The notes: a model not told the origin generated them from the letters alone. Counted from the first letter of the stretch, positions 1 through 8,503 are shown. The stretch: DNA of 43,125 nucleotides from Clostridiales bacterium (GCA_018364635.1 JAGZLR010000015.1:1-43125), one strand, 5' to 3'. Numbers and translations are program-made.

Positions 1-274
1 AACAATCCCCCAAATAGATATATTCAGTATAGATATAGATGAAAGTAAAACTATATATTATGATACAGAAGTTGGCTTCTTAAGATTTGGAGATTTAAAA
101 CTATCATCAGAGGAGTTAAGTTCCATATATAAAAATCTAAATAATTTATTTATAGAAAAAATGAATAATCCTGATTTTTATGAACAAGCTATTTTAAATG
201 CAGAAAACTCATTAAAATCGCTCCTACTTAATTTAACAGGCGAAAATTATAATGTAACACTTAAAGTTGATTAA
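1..274 (+). CDS. DUF4230-like protein, C-terminal fragment (partial at window edge)
   Basis: An open frame enters from the left edge (codons starting at base 2) and ends at TAA 272-274, giving about 90 residues with no start in view. The pattern is a beta-rich piece with IPQIDIFSIDIDESK and a short YYDTEVGF strand, then a helical tail rich in N, E, K and L, ending in a last strand (NYNVTLKVD). This order matches what I know of the C-terminal half of DUF4230 proteins, which are membrane-anchored and of unknown function. The fragment is even richer in A+T than its neighbours and lies on the opposite strand, so it belongs to a separate unit. The family call is from memory of the pattern. Confidence 0.5.
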   Translation, partial: TIPQIDIFSIDIDESKTIYYDTEVGFLRFGDLKLSSEELSSIYKNLNNLFIEKMNNPDFYEQAILNAENSLKSLLLNLTGENYNVTLKVD

Positions 275-283
275 TATAATTTT

Positions 284-350
284 TAAGGGTAAGAACTCTA
301 CTATTTTAATATTATTAGAATAGTAAACTCTTACCCTTAAATCTTTTTTT
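284..350 (+). terminator. Rho-independent terminator after the DUF4230-like gene
   Basis: A long inverted repeat pairs AAGGGTAAGA (285-294) with TCTTACCCTT (329-338), and an inner arm pairs TACTATT with AATAGTA. It is followed by a run of seven T on the plus strand (344-350). The T run shows it acts on the plus-strand gene. The minus-strand tcdA also ends just beside it, so it may block transcription from both sides. Confidence 0.8.
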
Positions 351-358
351 CAATTATA

Positions 359-1087
359 TTAATTTAATCCTGTTAAATCTTTAATTACTTCTCCACCTAT
401 TATCATTCCTGCTACTGGTGGAACAAAAGCAACGCTGCCTGGTGTCATTCTTTTTTCTGTATGTTCTCCCAAGCTTTCCAATACCTCTTTTGTTATCTGA
501 GGTTGGATTGGATATTCTTTAGAATAAAGCACCTTCAGCTTTTTTACTCCTCTTGCCCGCAATTCTTTACGCATAACTTTTGCTAATGGACAGACCGAAG
601 TGCTGTAAATATCTGCAATTTCCAATTGCGATGGATTTAATTTATTCCCAGTACCCATAGACGAAATTATGGGAATTCCTCTACGCTGTGCCTCAAGAAC
701 CAATGCAATCTTTCCTGTCACTGTATCAATGGCATCAATAACATATCTACAACGATCATCAATCATCGGTTCCATTCCCGGCAAAAAAAACTCTTTTAAT
801 ACTTCCACTTCAGCTTCTGGATTAATAAGATGAATTCGCTCTTTCATCACATCAGCCTTATATTTTCCTATGGTTGTTTCATATGCAACTAATTGACGGT
901 TCAAATTAGAAATACTTACTGTATCATGATCCACCAATAAAAAATGCCCAATGCCACTACGAGCCAGCGCCTCCGCTGCAAAACTGCCCACACCTCCTAA
1001 GCCAAAAATAGCTACTTTACTCTGGCGCAGTTTCTCCATTGCTGTACTACCTAATAACATTTCTGTTCGTATAAAACGCTGATTCAT
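359..1087 (-). CDS. tcdA: tRNA threonylcarbamoyladenosine dehydratase (TcdA/CsdL, ThiF-E1 family)
   Basis: TcdA uses ATP to cyclise t6A at position 37 of ANN-decoding tRNAs to the hydantoin form ct6A. The 242-residue protein is a single E1-like Rossmann domain: nucleotide loop GLGGVG at about residues 29-34, the acidic strand with the DHDTVSISNLNRQ region (about 53-65), an internal Asp in DAIDTV (about 118-123), and the family's SMGTGNKLNPSQLEI stretch (about 143-157) followed by SVCPLAK. The length is close to that of the better-known E. coli TcdA. The gene is the last of an apparent operon with the permease and pepD, 45 bases after the permease stop. The ribosome site (GCAGG) is modest. Confidence 0.88.
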   Translation of the reverse strand: MNQRFIRTEMLLGSTAMEKLRQSKVAIFGLGGVGSFAAEALARSGIGHFLLVDHDTVSISNLNRQLVAYETTIGKYKADVMKERIHLINPEAEVEVLKEFFLPGMEPMIDDRCRYVIDAIDTVTGKIALVLEAQRRGIPIISSMGTGNKLNPSQLEIADIYSTSVCPLAKVMRKELRARGVKKLKVLYSKEYPIQPQITKEVLESLGEHTEKRMTPGSVAFVPPVAGMIIGGEVIKDLTGLN

Positions 1088-1132
1088 ACTTTCTACCTGC
1101 TTTTATCTATTATTGTCACGGCACCATTATAC

Positions 1133-2332
1133 TCAATTCTCATAGGAATTACAAGTGTTGTTCTTTCCCATCCCCATCTGACGCCTTTTTCTCTGCCAAT
1201 CTATAAAACGAATGAAGTATACCCTCAATAAAGCTGTCACAGGAACAGCAAAAAACATACCTATAATGCCAAATAAATTGCCTGATACCGCTAACGCAAG
1301 AATCACCAATGCTGGATGCAAACTCACACTTTTTCCTACTACCTTTGGCACAATGAACATCCCATCAATCTGTTGGATGACAATAACTGCGATTGCAGCA
1401 TAAATAGCCTTCATTGGTGTTCCACTCATTAATCCCACAACTACAGATAAGAAAAAAGCAATAAAGGCGCCTAAATATGGTACTAAATTCGCAATTCCAG
1501 AAATAATGCCAATTAAAAACGCAAACTTAATACCAATTACAGAAAATGTTACACTGATTAAAACTGTAATAATAACTGCGTCCAGCACTTGTCCTGTAAT
1601 ATATCCTGAAAATAATGCAGAAGCTTCTTTGCCGGCTTGTATCAATTGTTTACCAATTTTAATAGGAAGAAACAGACAAAGAATCTCGCCAGCATTTTTT
1701 TTCAATATCTCTTTCTCTCTTAAAATGTAAAAAGTCAGAGCTAAGCTAATAAAAAGGCTCAATACCCATCCACTCGCTGCTGTAATCATATTAGCCAAAT
1801 TTTTAATATGAAATTCCAGCCATGTTGCCCCAGTCATAATTAATTCTGATAAATTAGGAACAAAACCTTCAAAATTTTTGAGAATTCCCATTTCTGCTAA
1901 CTTAATCTGAAATAAAACTAATAGATCACTTAAGTCTTCAATAGATTTACTAGCACTTTCCACAATAGATTGGAAATCTGTATTCCCCAATCTATTTGCC
2001 AAGAACCCAAAAAGGAACATCAAACCTATTCCAACAACGAGATAAAGTAGTATCGTACCAGCTGTTCTTTTTCCATATTCATCTGTATGTTTTTTTCGTA
2101 TTTTATCATATATGCGCTGAAAAAAGTCTACAACCGGCGCAAAAATTGCGGCAAAAAATAAAGCAATCAATAATGGAGATAAAGCATATAACAGCATACC
2201 AATGCCAAAGGCCAAAAATTCAGCAATTTCTCCAATATGAACAAAAAGGAGAATTAAAATGGCAGCCATTGCAATTGTTATCAGCACATAAAACGATATT
2301 TTCGTATATTTTCTGTCCCATGGCAGTCTCAT
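1133..2332 (-). CDS. AI-2E family transporter (PerM/YtvI-like membrane protein)
   Basis: This 399-residue protein has an N-terminal pair of hydrophobic segments, a soluble central part (about 110-175), and a C-terminal group of membrane segments with the family pattern IISGIANLVPYLGAF (about 277-291) and a glycine-rich helix after it. It belongs to the AI-2E/TqsA/PerM superfamily. Members export varied small molecules or Na+/Li+, so the substrate cannot be read from sequence and the name should not be taken as proof of autoinducer transport. The ribosome site AAAGGAGG lies 6 bases before the ATG. It starts 23 bases after pepD, which argues for co-transcription. Confidence 0.82.
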   Translation of the reverse strand: MRLPWDRKYTKISFYVLITIAMAAILILLFVHIGEIAEFLAFGIGMLLYALSPLLIALFFAAIFAPVVDFFQRIYDKIRKKHTDEYGKRTAGTILLYLVVGIGLMFLFGFLANRLGNTDFQSIVESASKSIEDLSDLLVLFQIKLAEMGILKNFEGFVPNLSELIMTGATWLEFHIKNLANMITAASGWVLSLFISLALTFYILREKEILKKNAGEILCLFLPIKIGKQLIQAGKEASALFSGYITGQVLDAVIITVLISVTFSVIGIKFAFLIGIISGIANLVPYLGAFIAFFLSVVVGLMSGTPMKAIYAAIAVIVIQQIDGMFIVPKVVGKSVSLHPALVILALAVSGNLFGIIGMFFAVPVTALLRVYFIRFIDWQRKRRQMGMGKNNTCNSYEN

Positions 2333-2355
2333 TTTATTCCTCCTTTATTAGACCA

Positions 2356-3813
2356 TTATTCTTTCATCCGTTTTAAAACTGCTTTGATATAATTCCAGGT
2401 CCTAGCAACCGATGAAATGCTTAAATGCTCTTTTGTTGTATGCACATCCCACATTTGCGGACCAATCGAGATAATATCTAAGTCTGGTATTTTATCGGCA
2501 AATATTCCGCATTCCAATCCTGCATGAATCGCCTCTACACTTGGCTCTTTACCAAAAACATCCAGATATGTTTCTTTAAAAAGTGCAAGTATTTTCGAAT
2601 CAGGACGAAATCTCCATGATGGATAATCACCACGATATCTAATCTTTGCACCATTGAGTGTGGCAATACAACAAAGCCTATTATAAATATCCTCCTTCAA
2701 AGAAGCGATACTGCTTCGTATTGCACTACAGAATATAACAGAATCTGCCCTTGTCTGCACAATTCCCAGGTTATTTGAACTTTCCACTAGTCCCGCCATG
2801 TCCATACACATGGAAAGTACACCATAAGGAATCAGCATTAAAATAGATATAACTCTTTCTTTTGTTGTCTCTGTAAATACGTTTAGAATCACCGACTGTG
2901 ATTGCAGGGCTGTTACCTCCAAATTTTTTTCTGTATCTTCATACTCATCTCTAAACTGATACATCAATTCTTCTACAAAATCAGCAATTTTTTCTTTATC
3001 TTCCCTGTTAACCAATATGATTGCACTGGCATCCCTTGTAATCGCGTTATCCATAAAACCACCATTAATGGAGGCAATACTAAACTCAAACTTTTTATCA
3101 AGAGCATACATCACTCTTCCCAACAGTTTGTTGGCATTAGCTCTCTGCAAATGAATATCTGCACCTGAATGCCCACCGGTTAAATGATTCACTTTGACAA
3201 TCATTGTTATCATCTTCTCATCGGCTGACTCCCATGCCACAGGAAGTTCTATTGTCGCTTTTCGTCCACCACAGCAGCTAACCAAAAGCTTTCCTTCCTC
3301 CTCTGTATCCATATTAAGCATTCTTTTACCTTTTAGCAGAGAAACATCAAATGTATCGGCTCCTCGCATACCAACTTCTTCATCTGTCGTAAATACTGCT
3401 TCCAACGGCGGATGACAGATATCATCTGCATCTAATAATGCAAGGGCATAGGCAACTGCAATGCCATCGTCTGCACCTAAAGTTGTGTCTATGGCACGGA
3501 TAAAATCATTCTCAATAACCAATGACAAAGGATCCTTTTCAAAATTGTGTGTTGAATCTGGAGCTTTTTCACAAACCATATCAATATGTCCTTGGATAAT
3601 CAGTGCTGGTGAATCTTCATATCCAGCTGAGCCTGGTTTTTTAATCAAAACATTAAGTGAATGGTCCTGAATAACATCCAGCCCTCTTTTGTTAGCAAAA
3701 TCAACCAAATAATTACTAATTCCCCGTTCATTTCCACTCCCTCTCGGAATTTGGCTGATCTCCTCAAAAAAATGAAATACTTTTTGTGGTTCTAGCATTT
3801 CTAATTTTCCCAT
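2356..3813 (-). CDS. pepD: Aminoacyl-histidine dipeptidase (PepD, peptidase family M20C)
   Basis: PepD is a cytosolic Zn dipeptidase that cleaves Xaa-His and other dipeptides. All metal-site elements are visible in the 485 residues: QGHIDMV (His76, Asp78), GADDG (Asp115-Asp116), TDEEVG (Glu145-Glu146), LNMDTEEEG (Asp near 173) and the C-terminal VHTTKEHLSI with the last His ligand. The inserted lid/dimerisation domain sits in the middle, and the length is as expected (about 485). It opens the operon with the AI-2E protein and tcdA, with ribosome site AAAGGGGAG before the ATG. I saw no convincing -35/-10 pair in the 70 bases upstream. Confidence 0.93.
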   Translation of the reverse strand: MGKLEMLEPQKVFHFFEEISQIPRGSGNERGISNYLVDFANKRGLDVIQDHSLNVLIKKPGSAGYEDSPALIIQGHIDMVCEKAPDSTHNFEKDPLSLVIENDFIRAIDTTLGADDGIAVAYALALLDADDICHPPLEAVFTTDEEVGMRGADTFDVSLLKGKRMLNMDTEEEGKLLVSCCGGRKATIELPVAWESADEKMITMIVKVNHLTGGHSGADIHLQRANANKLLGRVMYALDKKFEFSIASINGGFMDNAITRDASAIILVNREDKEKIADFVEELMYQFRDEYEDTEKNLEVTALQSQSVILNVFTETTKERVISILMLIPYGVLSMCMDMAGLVESSNNLGIVQTRADSVIFCSAIRSSIASLKEDIYNRLCCIATLNGAKIRYRGDYPSWRFRPDSKILALFKETYLDVFGKEPSVEAIHAGLECGIFADKIPDLDIISIGPQMWDVHTTKEHLSISSVARTWNYIKAVLKRMKE

Positions 3814-3882
3814 TGCTTTCTCCCCTTTTTCTTATCAGTATAACTAGTTTCATACATTTTAATCTTAATATATGGATTTTTC

Positions 3883-3917
3883 TAAAAATAATCCCCGGCA
3901 AAACATAGCCGGGGATT
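3883..3917 (-). terminator. Terminator after the UPF0210 gene
   Basis: A perfect GC-rich hairpin (AATCCCCGGC at 3890-3899 with GCCGGGGATT at 3908-3917) lies 5 bases past the UPF0210 stop. On the minus strand it is followed by ATTATTTTTAG. It separates the UPF0210 unit from the pepD unit. Confidence 0.9.
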
Positions 3918-3922
3918 CATAA

Positions 3923-5281
3923 TCAATTTTTAAAACTGTGAATAGGTGCTGGAATTCTTCCACCACGGTTGATAAAATCAGCACAGGAGAATTTATTAAC
4001 AGGCATAATCGGTGCATACCCAAGTAATCCACCAAATTCTAATGTTTCTCCCTCTTTCCGGCCAATTGCAGGAATAATTCTTACAGCAGTAGTTTTATTG
4101 TTAATCATACCGATAGCAGCTTCATCAGCAATAATTCCAGAAATTGTAGTTGCAGGCGTATCACCTGGAATTGCAATCATATCTAATCCCACAGAACATA
4201 CACAAGTCATTGCTTCCAATTTTTCTAATGTCAGGGCACCTTTTTCAGCAGCTTCAATCATTCCATGGTCCTCACTGACAGGGATAAAAGCACCACTTAA
4301 ACCGCCTACAAAAGAAGATGCCATAACACCGCCTTTTTTTACTTGATCGTTCAATATCGCTAATGCTGCCGTTGTTCCAGGTGCTCCTGCTTCTGCAAGC
4401 CCCATCTCCTGGAAAATTTCTGCTATACTATCGCCGATAGCAGGTGTTGGAGCAAGAGAAAGATCAATAATGCCAAAAGGCACATCCAATCTTTTCGATG
4501 CTTCTCTTGCAATTAACTGACCGACTCTTGTGATTTTAAAAGCCGTCTTTTTTATCGTCTCACAAAGCACCTCAAAATCTGCACCTCTAACCTGCTCTAA
4601 CGCATGTTTTACAACACCTGGTCCGCTAACACCCACATTGATAATACAATCTGACTCACCAACGCCGTGAAATGCGCCTGCCATAAACGGATTATCTTCC
4701 ACTGCATTACAGAAAACAACAAATTTTGCACAACCAAGACACTCATTTTCCTTTGTTAACTCAGCAGTTTTTAAAATAATTTCCCCTAAATCCTTTACCG
4801 CATCCATATTCAGCCCATTTCTACTTGTTCCAATATTTACAGAGGAACATACTCTCTCTGTTTGGGCCATTGCCTCTGGAATTGATCGAATCAGTTTTTC
4901 GTCAGATTTTGTGCATCCCTTTTGTACTAATGCAGAAAACCCTCCAATAAAATTGACACCAACAGTTTTCGCTGCACGATCCAATGTTTTTGCAATTGAT
5001 ACATAATCTTCTGTCTGACATCCAGCTGCTGCAATAGCAATTGGGGTCACAGAAATACGTTTGTTGACAACCGGAATACCATATTTTTTGGCTAACTCGT
5101 CTCCGACTTTTACTAGATCCTTTGCTTTTGTCGTGATTTTATTATATATCTTTTCGTTAAATTTCTCAATATCCGAATCAGCACAGTCAAGCAGACTAAT
5201 ACCCATAGTAATGGTACGAACATCCAAATTAGATTCCTGGATCATTTTGTTCGTTTCTAAAACTTCTCCTCTGGAAATCAT
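3923..5281 (-). CDS. UPF0210 / DUF711 'PFL family' protein
   Basis: This 452-residue protein matches the UPF0210 (DUF711) family, a conserved cytosolic group whose reaction is not established. Recognisable stretches are the N-terminal DVRTITMGISLLDC, AVEDNPFMAGAFHGVGE near the middle, GIIDLSLAPTPAIGDSIAE, and the C-terminal FINRGGRIPAPIHS. The family is called PFL-like for its fold, but I see no RVxGY-type glycyl-radical motif and no activating enzyme nearby, so radical chemistry is not supported. It begins 19 bases after the ACT-domain gene, the partner it is regularly found with in Bacillota, and ends at a strong terminator, giving a closed two-gene operon. Confidence 0.88.
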   Translation of the reverse strand: MISRGEVLETNKMIQESNLDVRTITMGISLLDCADSDIEKFNEKIYNKITTKAKDLVKVGDELAKKYGIPVVNKRISVTPIAIAAAGCQTEDYVSIAKTLDRAAKTVGVNFIGGFSALVQKGCTKSDEKLIRSIPEAMAQTERVCSSVNIGTSRNGLNMDAVKDLGEIILKTAELTKENECLGCAKFVVFCNAVEDNPFMAGAFHGVGESDCIINVGVSGPGVVKHALEQVRGADFEVLCETIKKTAFKITRVGQLIAREASKRLDVPFGIIDLSLAPTPAIGDSIAEIFQEMGLAEAGAPGTTAALAILNDQVKKGGVMASSFVGGLSGAFIPVSEDHGMIEAAEKGALTLEKLEAMTCVCSVGLDMIAIPGDTPATTISGIIADEAAIGMINNKTTAVRIIPAIGRKEGETLEFGGLLGYAPIMPVNKFSCADFINRGGRIPAPIHSFKN

Positions 5282-5300
5282 CCTAATTCTGCCTCCCTAT

Positions 5301-5570
5301 TTAAATTCTGTGCATAGAATCGAAAATATCTTCACTTTGCACTTTAATCGACATGCCAATTTCTTCTCCTAAGTTCTCTAAAGTAGAGCTGAGCTTTTCA
5401 AATGTCATGTCTCCACCGATGATCTCTACAATCATCATCATATTTAGATAATCCTTCACAATCGTCTGTGATATGTCCAGAATATTGCAGCTATTATCTG
5501 CAAGACAGTTACATACCTTTGCAATGAGACCAATCTTGTCTTTACCCAATACTGTTATAATTGCTTTCAT
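5301..5570 (-). CDS. ACT domain-containing protein (UPF0237 family)
   Basis: The 89 residues form one ACT domain, a small amino-acid-binding fold: first strand MKAIITVLGKDKIGLIAKVC, helix with NCLADNSCNILDIS, then strands TIVKDYLNMMMIVEI and the final helix. The start KDKIGLIAKV is the usual ligand-loop region. The ribosome site TAGGAGGT lies 7 bases before the ATG. It heads the two-gene operon with the UPF0210 protein, so a role as its ligand-sensing partner is likely by context. That is inference, and the ligand is unknown. Confidence 0.88.
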   Translation of the reverse strand: MKAIITVLGKDKIGLIAKVCNCLADNSCNILDISQTIVKDYLNMMMIVEIIGGDMTFEKLSSTLENLGEEIGMSIKVQSEDIFDSMHRI

Positions 5571-5673
5571 TTCAAAACCTCCTATATTTCATCCCTATTT
5601 AACATCTTATAAATGAATATTTTATCATAAAAGATAAAAAAAGTACATCTCTAACTAATATTTGAACTTTTTA

Positions 5674-7113
5674 TCAAATTAAGACAAATCCAAGCTCTAC
5701 TAAAAATGCCAGCGTTAGCAGGATACATCCAATATTTAACTCATGTCTCTTCTTTTTTGAAAACAACCGGATACAGGTATAGGAAATCATGCCAAACGCA
5801 AGGCCGGCAATAATATTGTAAGTTAAAGGCATCAACACCATCGTTAAAAATGCAGGTAAAGCGTCAGCCACATCTTTAAAACTAATGTAATGTATAACAT
5901 TAATCATCAGTACACCTGAGACAATCAAAGTAGTCGCTGTTGCAGCTGAAGGAATCATAGACGCATATGGAGAAATAAATACCGTCAATAAGAAAAAAAT
6001 AGCAGCAAAGATTCCAGATAACCCTGTCCTTCCCCCTTCTAACGCAACAGATGTACTTTCTACATAGGTTGAAACATTTGTCATTCCAAAACATGAACCA
6101 ATGACTGTAGAAATAGAGTCAGCCTGTAATATTTCTGTCATTTTTTTTGAGGCTGATCCCATATGATTATGGTTAATAATAAAATCAGCAGCCATGATCG
6201 TTCCCATAGTCTCAAAAATGTCCATAATGCATAACGTTACAATAATGACAACAATTGAAATCACCATACCTGGAATTCCCCAGTCATGATGAGGGCTAAA
6301 TAACCCTGCAAAATCCATCTCAAAAATTACTGGTGACAAGTCTAAATGTGCCATCTCCTGTCCTTGCACAAAATGGACCAATCCCAAAGGTATCGCCGCT
6401 GCAATACAAGCAAGTTTTCCTATTAAGATAGCACCATGAATATGTTCAATTAAGAGTACCGCAATAAATACAACACCAATCAAACATAATACTGCACTTC
6501 TCGTTTCATAACTCCCCCAATCTGATAAGTTTACCAGTTTAACTAAATGTGCTGAGTCTGGTACAATCAAATGTGCTTTCTGCATTCCCATAAATGTAAT
6601 AAAAAGACCAATCCCTGCTGTAACTGCATATTTTATATTCACAGGGATTGCTTTTTCAATTTTTCGGTCTATACCAAAAACAATTAAGACTAAAAATACC
6701 ACACCTCCTGTAAATACTGCTGCTAACGCCTCTGCATAGGTATACCCTAACCTGGAACAGATAGAGTACCCTACATAAGTACTAATCGCAAGACTAGGCC
6801 CCTGAACAAAAGGCATATTTGACCGTAAAGCCATAACCAGCGTTCCTATAGCTGCTGCAATACAGCATGCAGCAGTTAAAGAGACTAACATTTGATTTGC
6901 CGTCACACCATTGGACAAAATTGCGTTACCTATCATTTGGCCACGCTCGTTAAATGCCTCTGGAAATGCTTCCATCAAAGTTGACGGTACAAGAAAAAAG
7001 ATATAGACAACTGTAAAATATGCAGTTAATCCGGAAAAAAACTCAGTTTTTAGCGTAGTACCGCGTTCTTCCATTTTAAAGCGACGATTCAGCAGTCGAT
7101 AAACCGGATTCAT
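5674..7113 (-). CDS. NCS2-family purine permease (AzgA/PbuG group, guanine/hypoxanthine type)
   Basis: This is a 479-residue, multi-spanning permease that brings in purine bases with protons. The N-terminal signature FKMEERGTTLKTEFFSGLTA (about 12-31) and the downstream MDIFETMGTIMAAD and TNVSTYVESTSVALEGGRTG motifs are typical of the AzgA branch of NCS2 (hypoxanthine/guanine/adenine), as opposed to the uracil/xanthine branch. There is no purine riboswitch core upstream. Instead an SD-bearing short ORF begins 55 bases before the ATG and overlaps the gene start. The main ribosome site is AGGAGG, 5 bases before the ATG. It is a single-gene unit. Confidence 0.87.
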   Translation of the reverse strand: MNPVYRLLNRRFKMEERGTTLKTEFFSGLTAYFTVVYIFFLVPSTLMEAFPEAFNERGQMIGNAILSNGVTANQMLVSLTAACCIAAAIGTLVMALRSNMPFVQGPSLAISTYVGYSICSRLGYTYAEALAAVFTGGVVFLVLIVFGIDRKIEKAIPVNIKYAVTAGIGLFITFMGMQKAHLIVPDSAHLVKLVNLSDWGSYETRSAVLCLIGVVFIAVLLIEHIHGAILIGKLACIAAAIPLGLVHFVQGQEMAHLDLSPVIFEMDFAGLFSPHHDWGIPGMVISIVVIIVTLCIMDIFETMGTIMAADFIINHNHMGSASKKMTEILQADSISTVIGSCFGMTNVSTYVESTSVALEGGRTGLSGIFAAIFFLLTVFISPYASMIPSAATATTLIVSGVLMINVIHYISFKDVADALPAFLTMVLMPLTYNIIAGLAFGMISYTCIRLFSKKKRHELNIGCILLTLAFLVELGFVLI

Positions 7114-7168
7114 AGATTCCTCCTAAAAAATAATATTCCTTTTGCAAATAAATCATTGGCTTAATCAC
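7076..7168 (-). CDS. Possible 30-codon leader ORF overlapping the permease start
   Basis: A GTG at 7168-7166 follows AAGGAGG by 4 bases, a strong ribosome site that does not belong to the permease. The frame reads MIKPMIYLQKEYYFLGGIYE and continues to TAA at 7078-7076, overlapping the first 38 bases of the permease in another frame. The permease's own AGGAGG lies inside this ORF, so ribosomes on the leader would pass over it (translational coupling). The strong site is seen. That a peptide is made or matters is inference. The sequence resembles no leader peptide I know. Confidence 0.35.
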   Translation of the reverse strand: MIKPMIYLQKEYYFLGGIYESGLSTAESSL

Positions 7169-7230
7169 CAAACCTCCTTAAAAATTAAAAAAATTGGACT
7201 TAACTTATCATAACATTTTTATTTGTTATT

Positions 7231-7259
7231 ATTATAACATATAATAGATTCGTGCTAAA
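7231..7259 (-). promoter_or_regulatory. Probable promoter of the purine permease
   Basis: On the minus strand TTTAGC (7259-7254) and a consensus TATAAT (7236-7231) are 17 bases apart. The -10 is perfect and the -35 weak. A start of transcription near 7224 would leave a leader of about 110 bases that holds the short ORF at 7076-7168. Confidence 0.45.
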
Positions 7260-7265
7260 TAGAAA

Positions 7266-7312
7266 AATAAAAAAAAGACACAGTTTATAAAAATAAACTG
7301 TGTCTTTTTTTT
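7266..7312 (-). terminator. Terminator after hbd
   Basis: A long perfect hairpin pairs AGACACAGTTTAT (7276-7288) with ATAAACTGTGTCT (7293-7305), extended by A/T pairs. On the minus strand it is followed by eight T and a further T run. It touches the hbd stop codon. Confidence 0.92.
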
Positions 7313-8180
7313 AAGATTTCTTTGTTCCTCCCTGGCCATAGGTATAAAATCCTCTGCCAGTCTTCTTTCCCAACTTACCAGAACGAACCATTTTTTTCAG
7401 AAGAAGCGCCGGCCTATATCTAGTATCACCAGTCTCTTGATACATAACATTCATAATATTTAAACAAGTATCTAGACCAATAACATCACCTAAAGCAAGC
7501 GGCCCCATTTTATGACCTAATCCAAGTTTAAGAGCCATATCAATTTCTTCCTTAGAAGACACTCCCTCCGCATACATTTGTATTGCATCATTGATCATAG
7601 GGATCAAAATTCGATTCACTACAAAACCAGGGCCTTCGCTTACCTCGACCGGCTTTTTCCCTAATCGTTTAGAGAGATCGAATATTTCTTGATAGGTCTC
7701 ATCAGATGTATCCAACCCACGAATTACCTCAATCAGTTTCATTACTGTTGCTGGATTAAAAAAGTGCATTCCGATAAATTTTTCAGGTCTATCAGTTGCA
7801 GACGCTATTTCTGTAATTGAAATCGAAGAAGTATTTGTAGCAAAAATAGTTTCTGGTTTACAGACATCATCAAGATTTTTAAAAACAGTTTCTTTGACAG
7901 CTATCTTTTCTACAATTGCTTCTAAAACTAAATCACAGTCTGCTAGATCACGATCATTTGTCGTTGTAGAAACATTTTTTATAATTTCATTTGCTTTCTC
8001 TTCTGTCATTCTTCCCTTTGAGACAAGCTTAGCCAGATTAGCTTTCATTCTATCCACTGCTTTTAAACAGATATCCTCAGTCATATCTTTCATGACTACT
8101 TTCAAGCCGCTTGTTGCAAAAACTTGAGCAATATCAGTTCCCATGATACCTGCACCATATACACATACCTTCTCAATCAT
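7311..8180 (-). CDS. hbd: 3-hydroxybutyryl-CoA dehydrogenase
   Basis: Hbd reduces acetoacetyl-CoA to (S)-3-hydroxybutyryl-CoA with NAD(P)H in clostridial butyrate formation. The 289-residue protein has the Rossmann loop GAGIMG (residues 9-14), the NTSS segment (Ser118), the catalytic His139 in GMHFFNP, Glu151, and the C-terminal helical domain with GPGFVVNR. Length and residues fit the short clostridial enzyme, not the fused FadB. The ribosome site AAGGAGG lies 8 bases before the ATG. The gene follows bcd-etfBA but is cut off from it by the etfA terminator and has its own promoter. No crotonase or thiolase gene lies in the window. Confidence 0.93.
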   Translation of the reverse strand: MIEKVCVYGAGIMGTDIAQVFATSGLKVVMKDMTEDICLKAVDRMKANLAKLVSKGRMTEEKANEIIKNVSTTTNDRDLADCDLVLEAIVEKIAVKETVFKNLDDVCKPETIFATNTSSISITEIASATDRPEKFIGMHFFNPATVMKLIEVIRGLDTSDETYQEIFDLSKRLGKKPVEVSEGPGFVVNRILIPMINDAIQMYAEGVSSKEEIDMALKLGLGHKMGPLALGDVIGLDTCLNIMNVMYQETGDTRYRPALLLKKMVRSGKLGKKTGRGFYTYGQGGTKKS

Positions 8181-8262
8181 TGGTTCAGCCTCCTTGAAAT
8201 TTTATATTCCAGATAAACAGCCGATAAATTCAACTGTTTGAATCAATTAGTTACATTTATTT

Positions 8263-8291
8263 ATTTTATCCTATTTTCTGACGAGATTCAA
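8263..8291 (-). promoter_or_regulatory. Predicted hbd promoter
   Basis: On the minus strand TTGAAT (8291-8286), a 17-base spacer and TAAAAT (8268-8263) make a good sigma-A promoter. Transcription would start near 8256, about 75 bases before hbd. The rest of the 323-base interval 8181-8503 holds the etfA terminator and nothing else I can name. Confidence 0.65.
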
Positions 8292-8453
8292 GAAGGTTTT
8301 TCGTATACGATCTTACAAAATTGTACACTATTTCTTGTAGAAAACTACTCTTTTCCACTTTATAACAATCATTTCTTTGAATCCACAAGCGTATTTCTTC
8401 TTTTAGCACATGAAACATTGCCTTTTATAGTGGATAATTCTTATTAAAACTGT

Positions 8454-8487
8454 ACAAAAAAGCGCAGCTTAATAAAAAGCTGCGCTT
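8454..8487 (-). terminator. Terminator after etfA
   Basis: A perfect hairpin AAGCGCAGCTT (8460-8470) / AAGCTGCGCTT (8477-8487) is followed by six T on the minus strand. It ends the bcd-etfB-etfA unit and separates it from hbd. Confidence 0.9.
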
Positions 8488-8503
8488 ACATAACAAAACT
8501 AAA

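Noticed and set aside
1996..2376. 126-codon plus-strand ORF opposite the AI-2E permease
   Set aside because: Antisense to a membrane-protein gene, no ribosome site, no family resemblance; an open-frame shadow.
3923..5281. UPF0210 protein as a glycyl-radical enzyme
   Set aside because: The C-terminal end has FINRGGRIP, not the RVxG(Y/F) radical loop, and no radical SAM activase is next to it.
7114..7260. Purine riboswitch before the NCS2 permease
   Set aside because: No three-way-junction core or conserved loop sequence is visible on the transcribed strand; the leader holds only promoter-like boxes and a short ORF.
8238..8447. 69-codon ORF in the hbd-etfA interval
   Set aside because: No ribosome site, and it covers the predicted hbd promoter; amino-acid make-up looks like translated AT-rich spacer.
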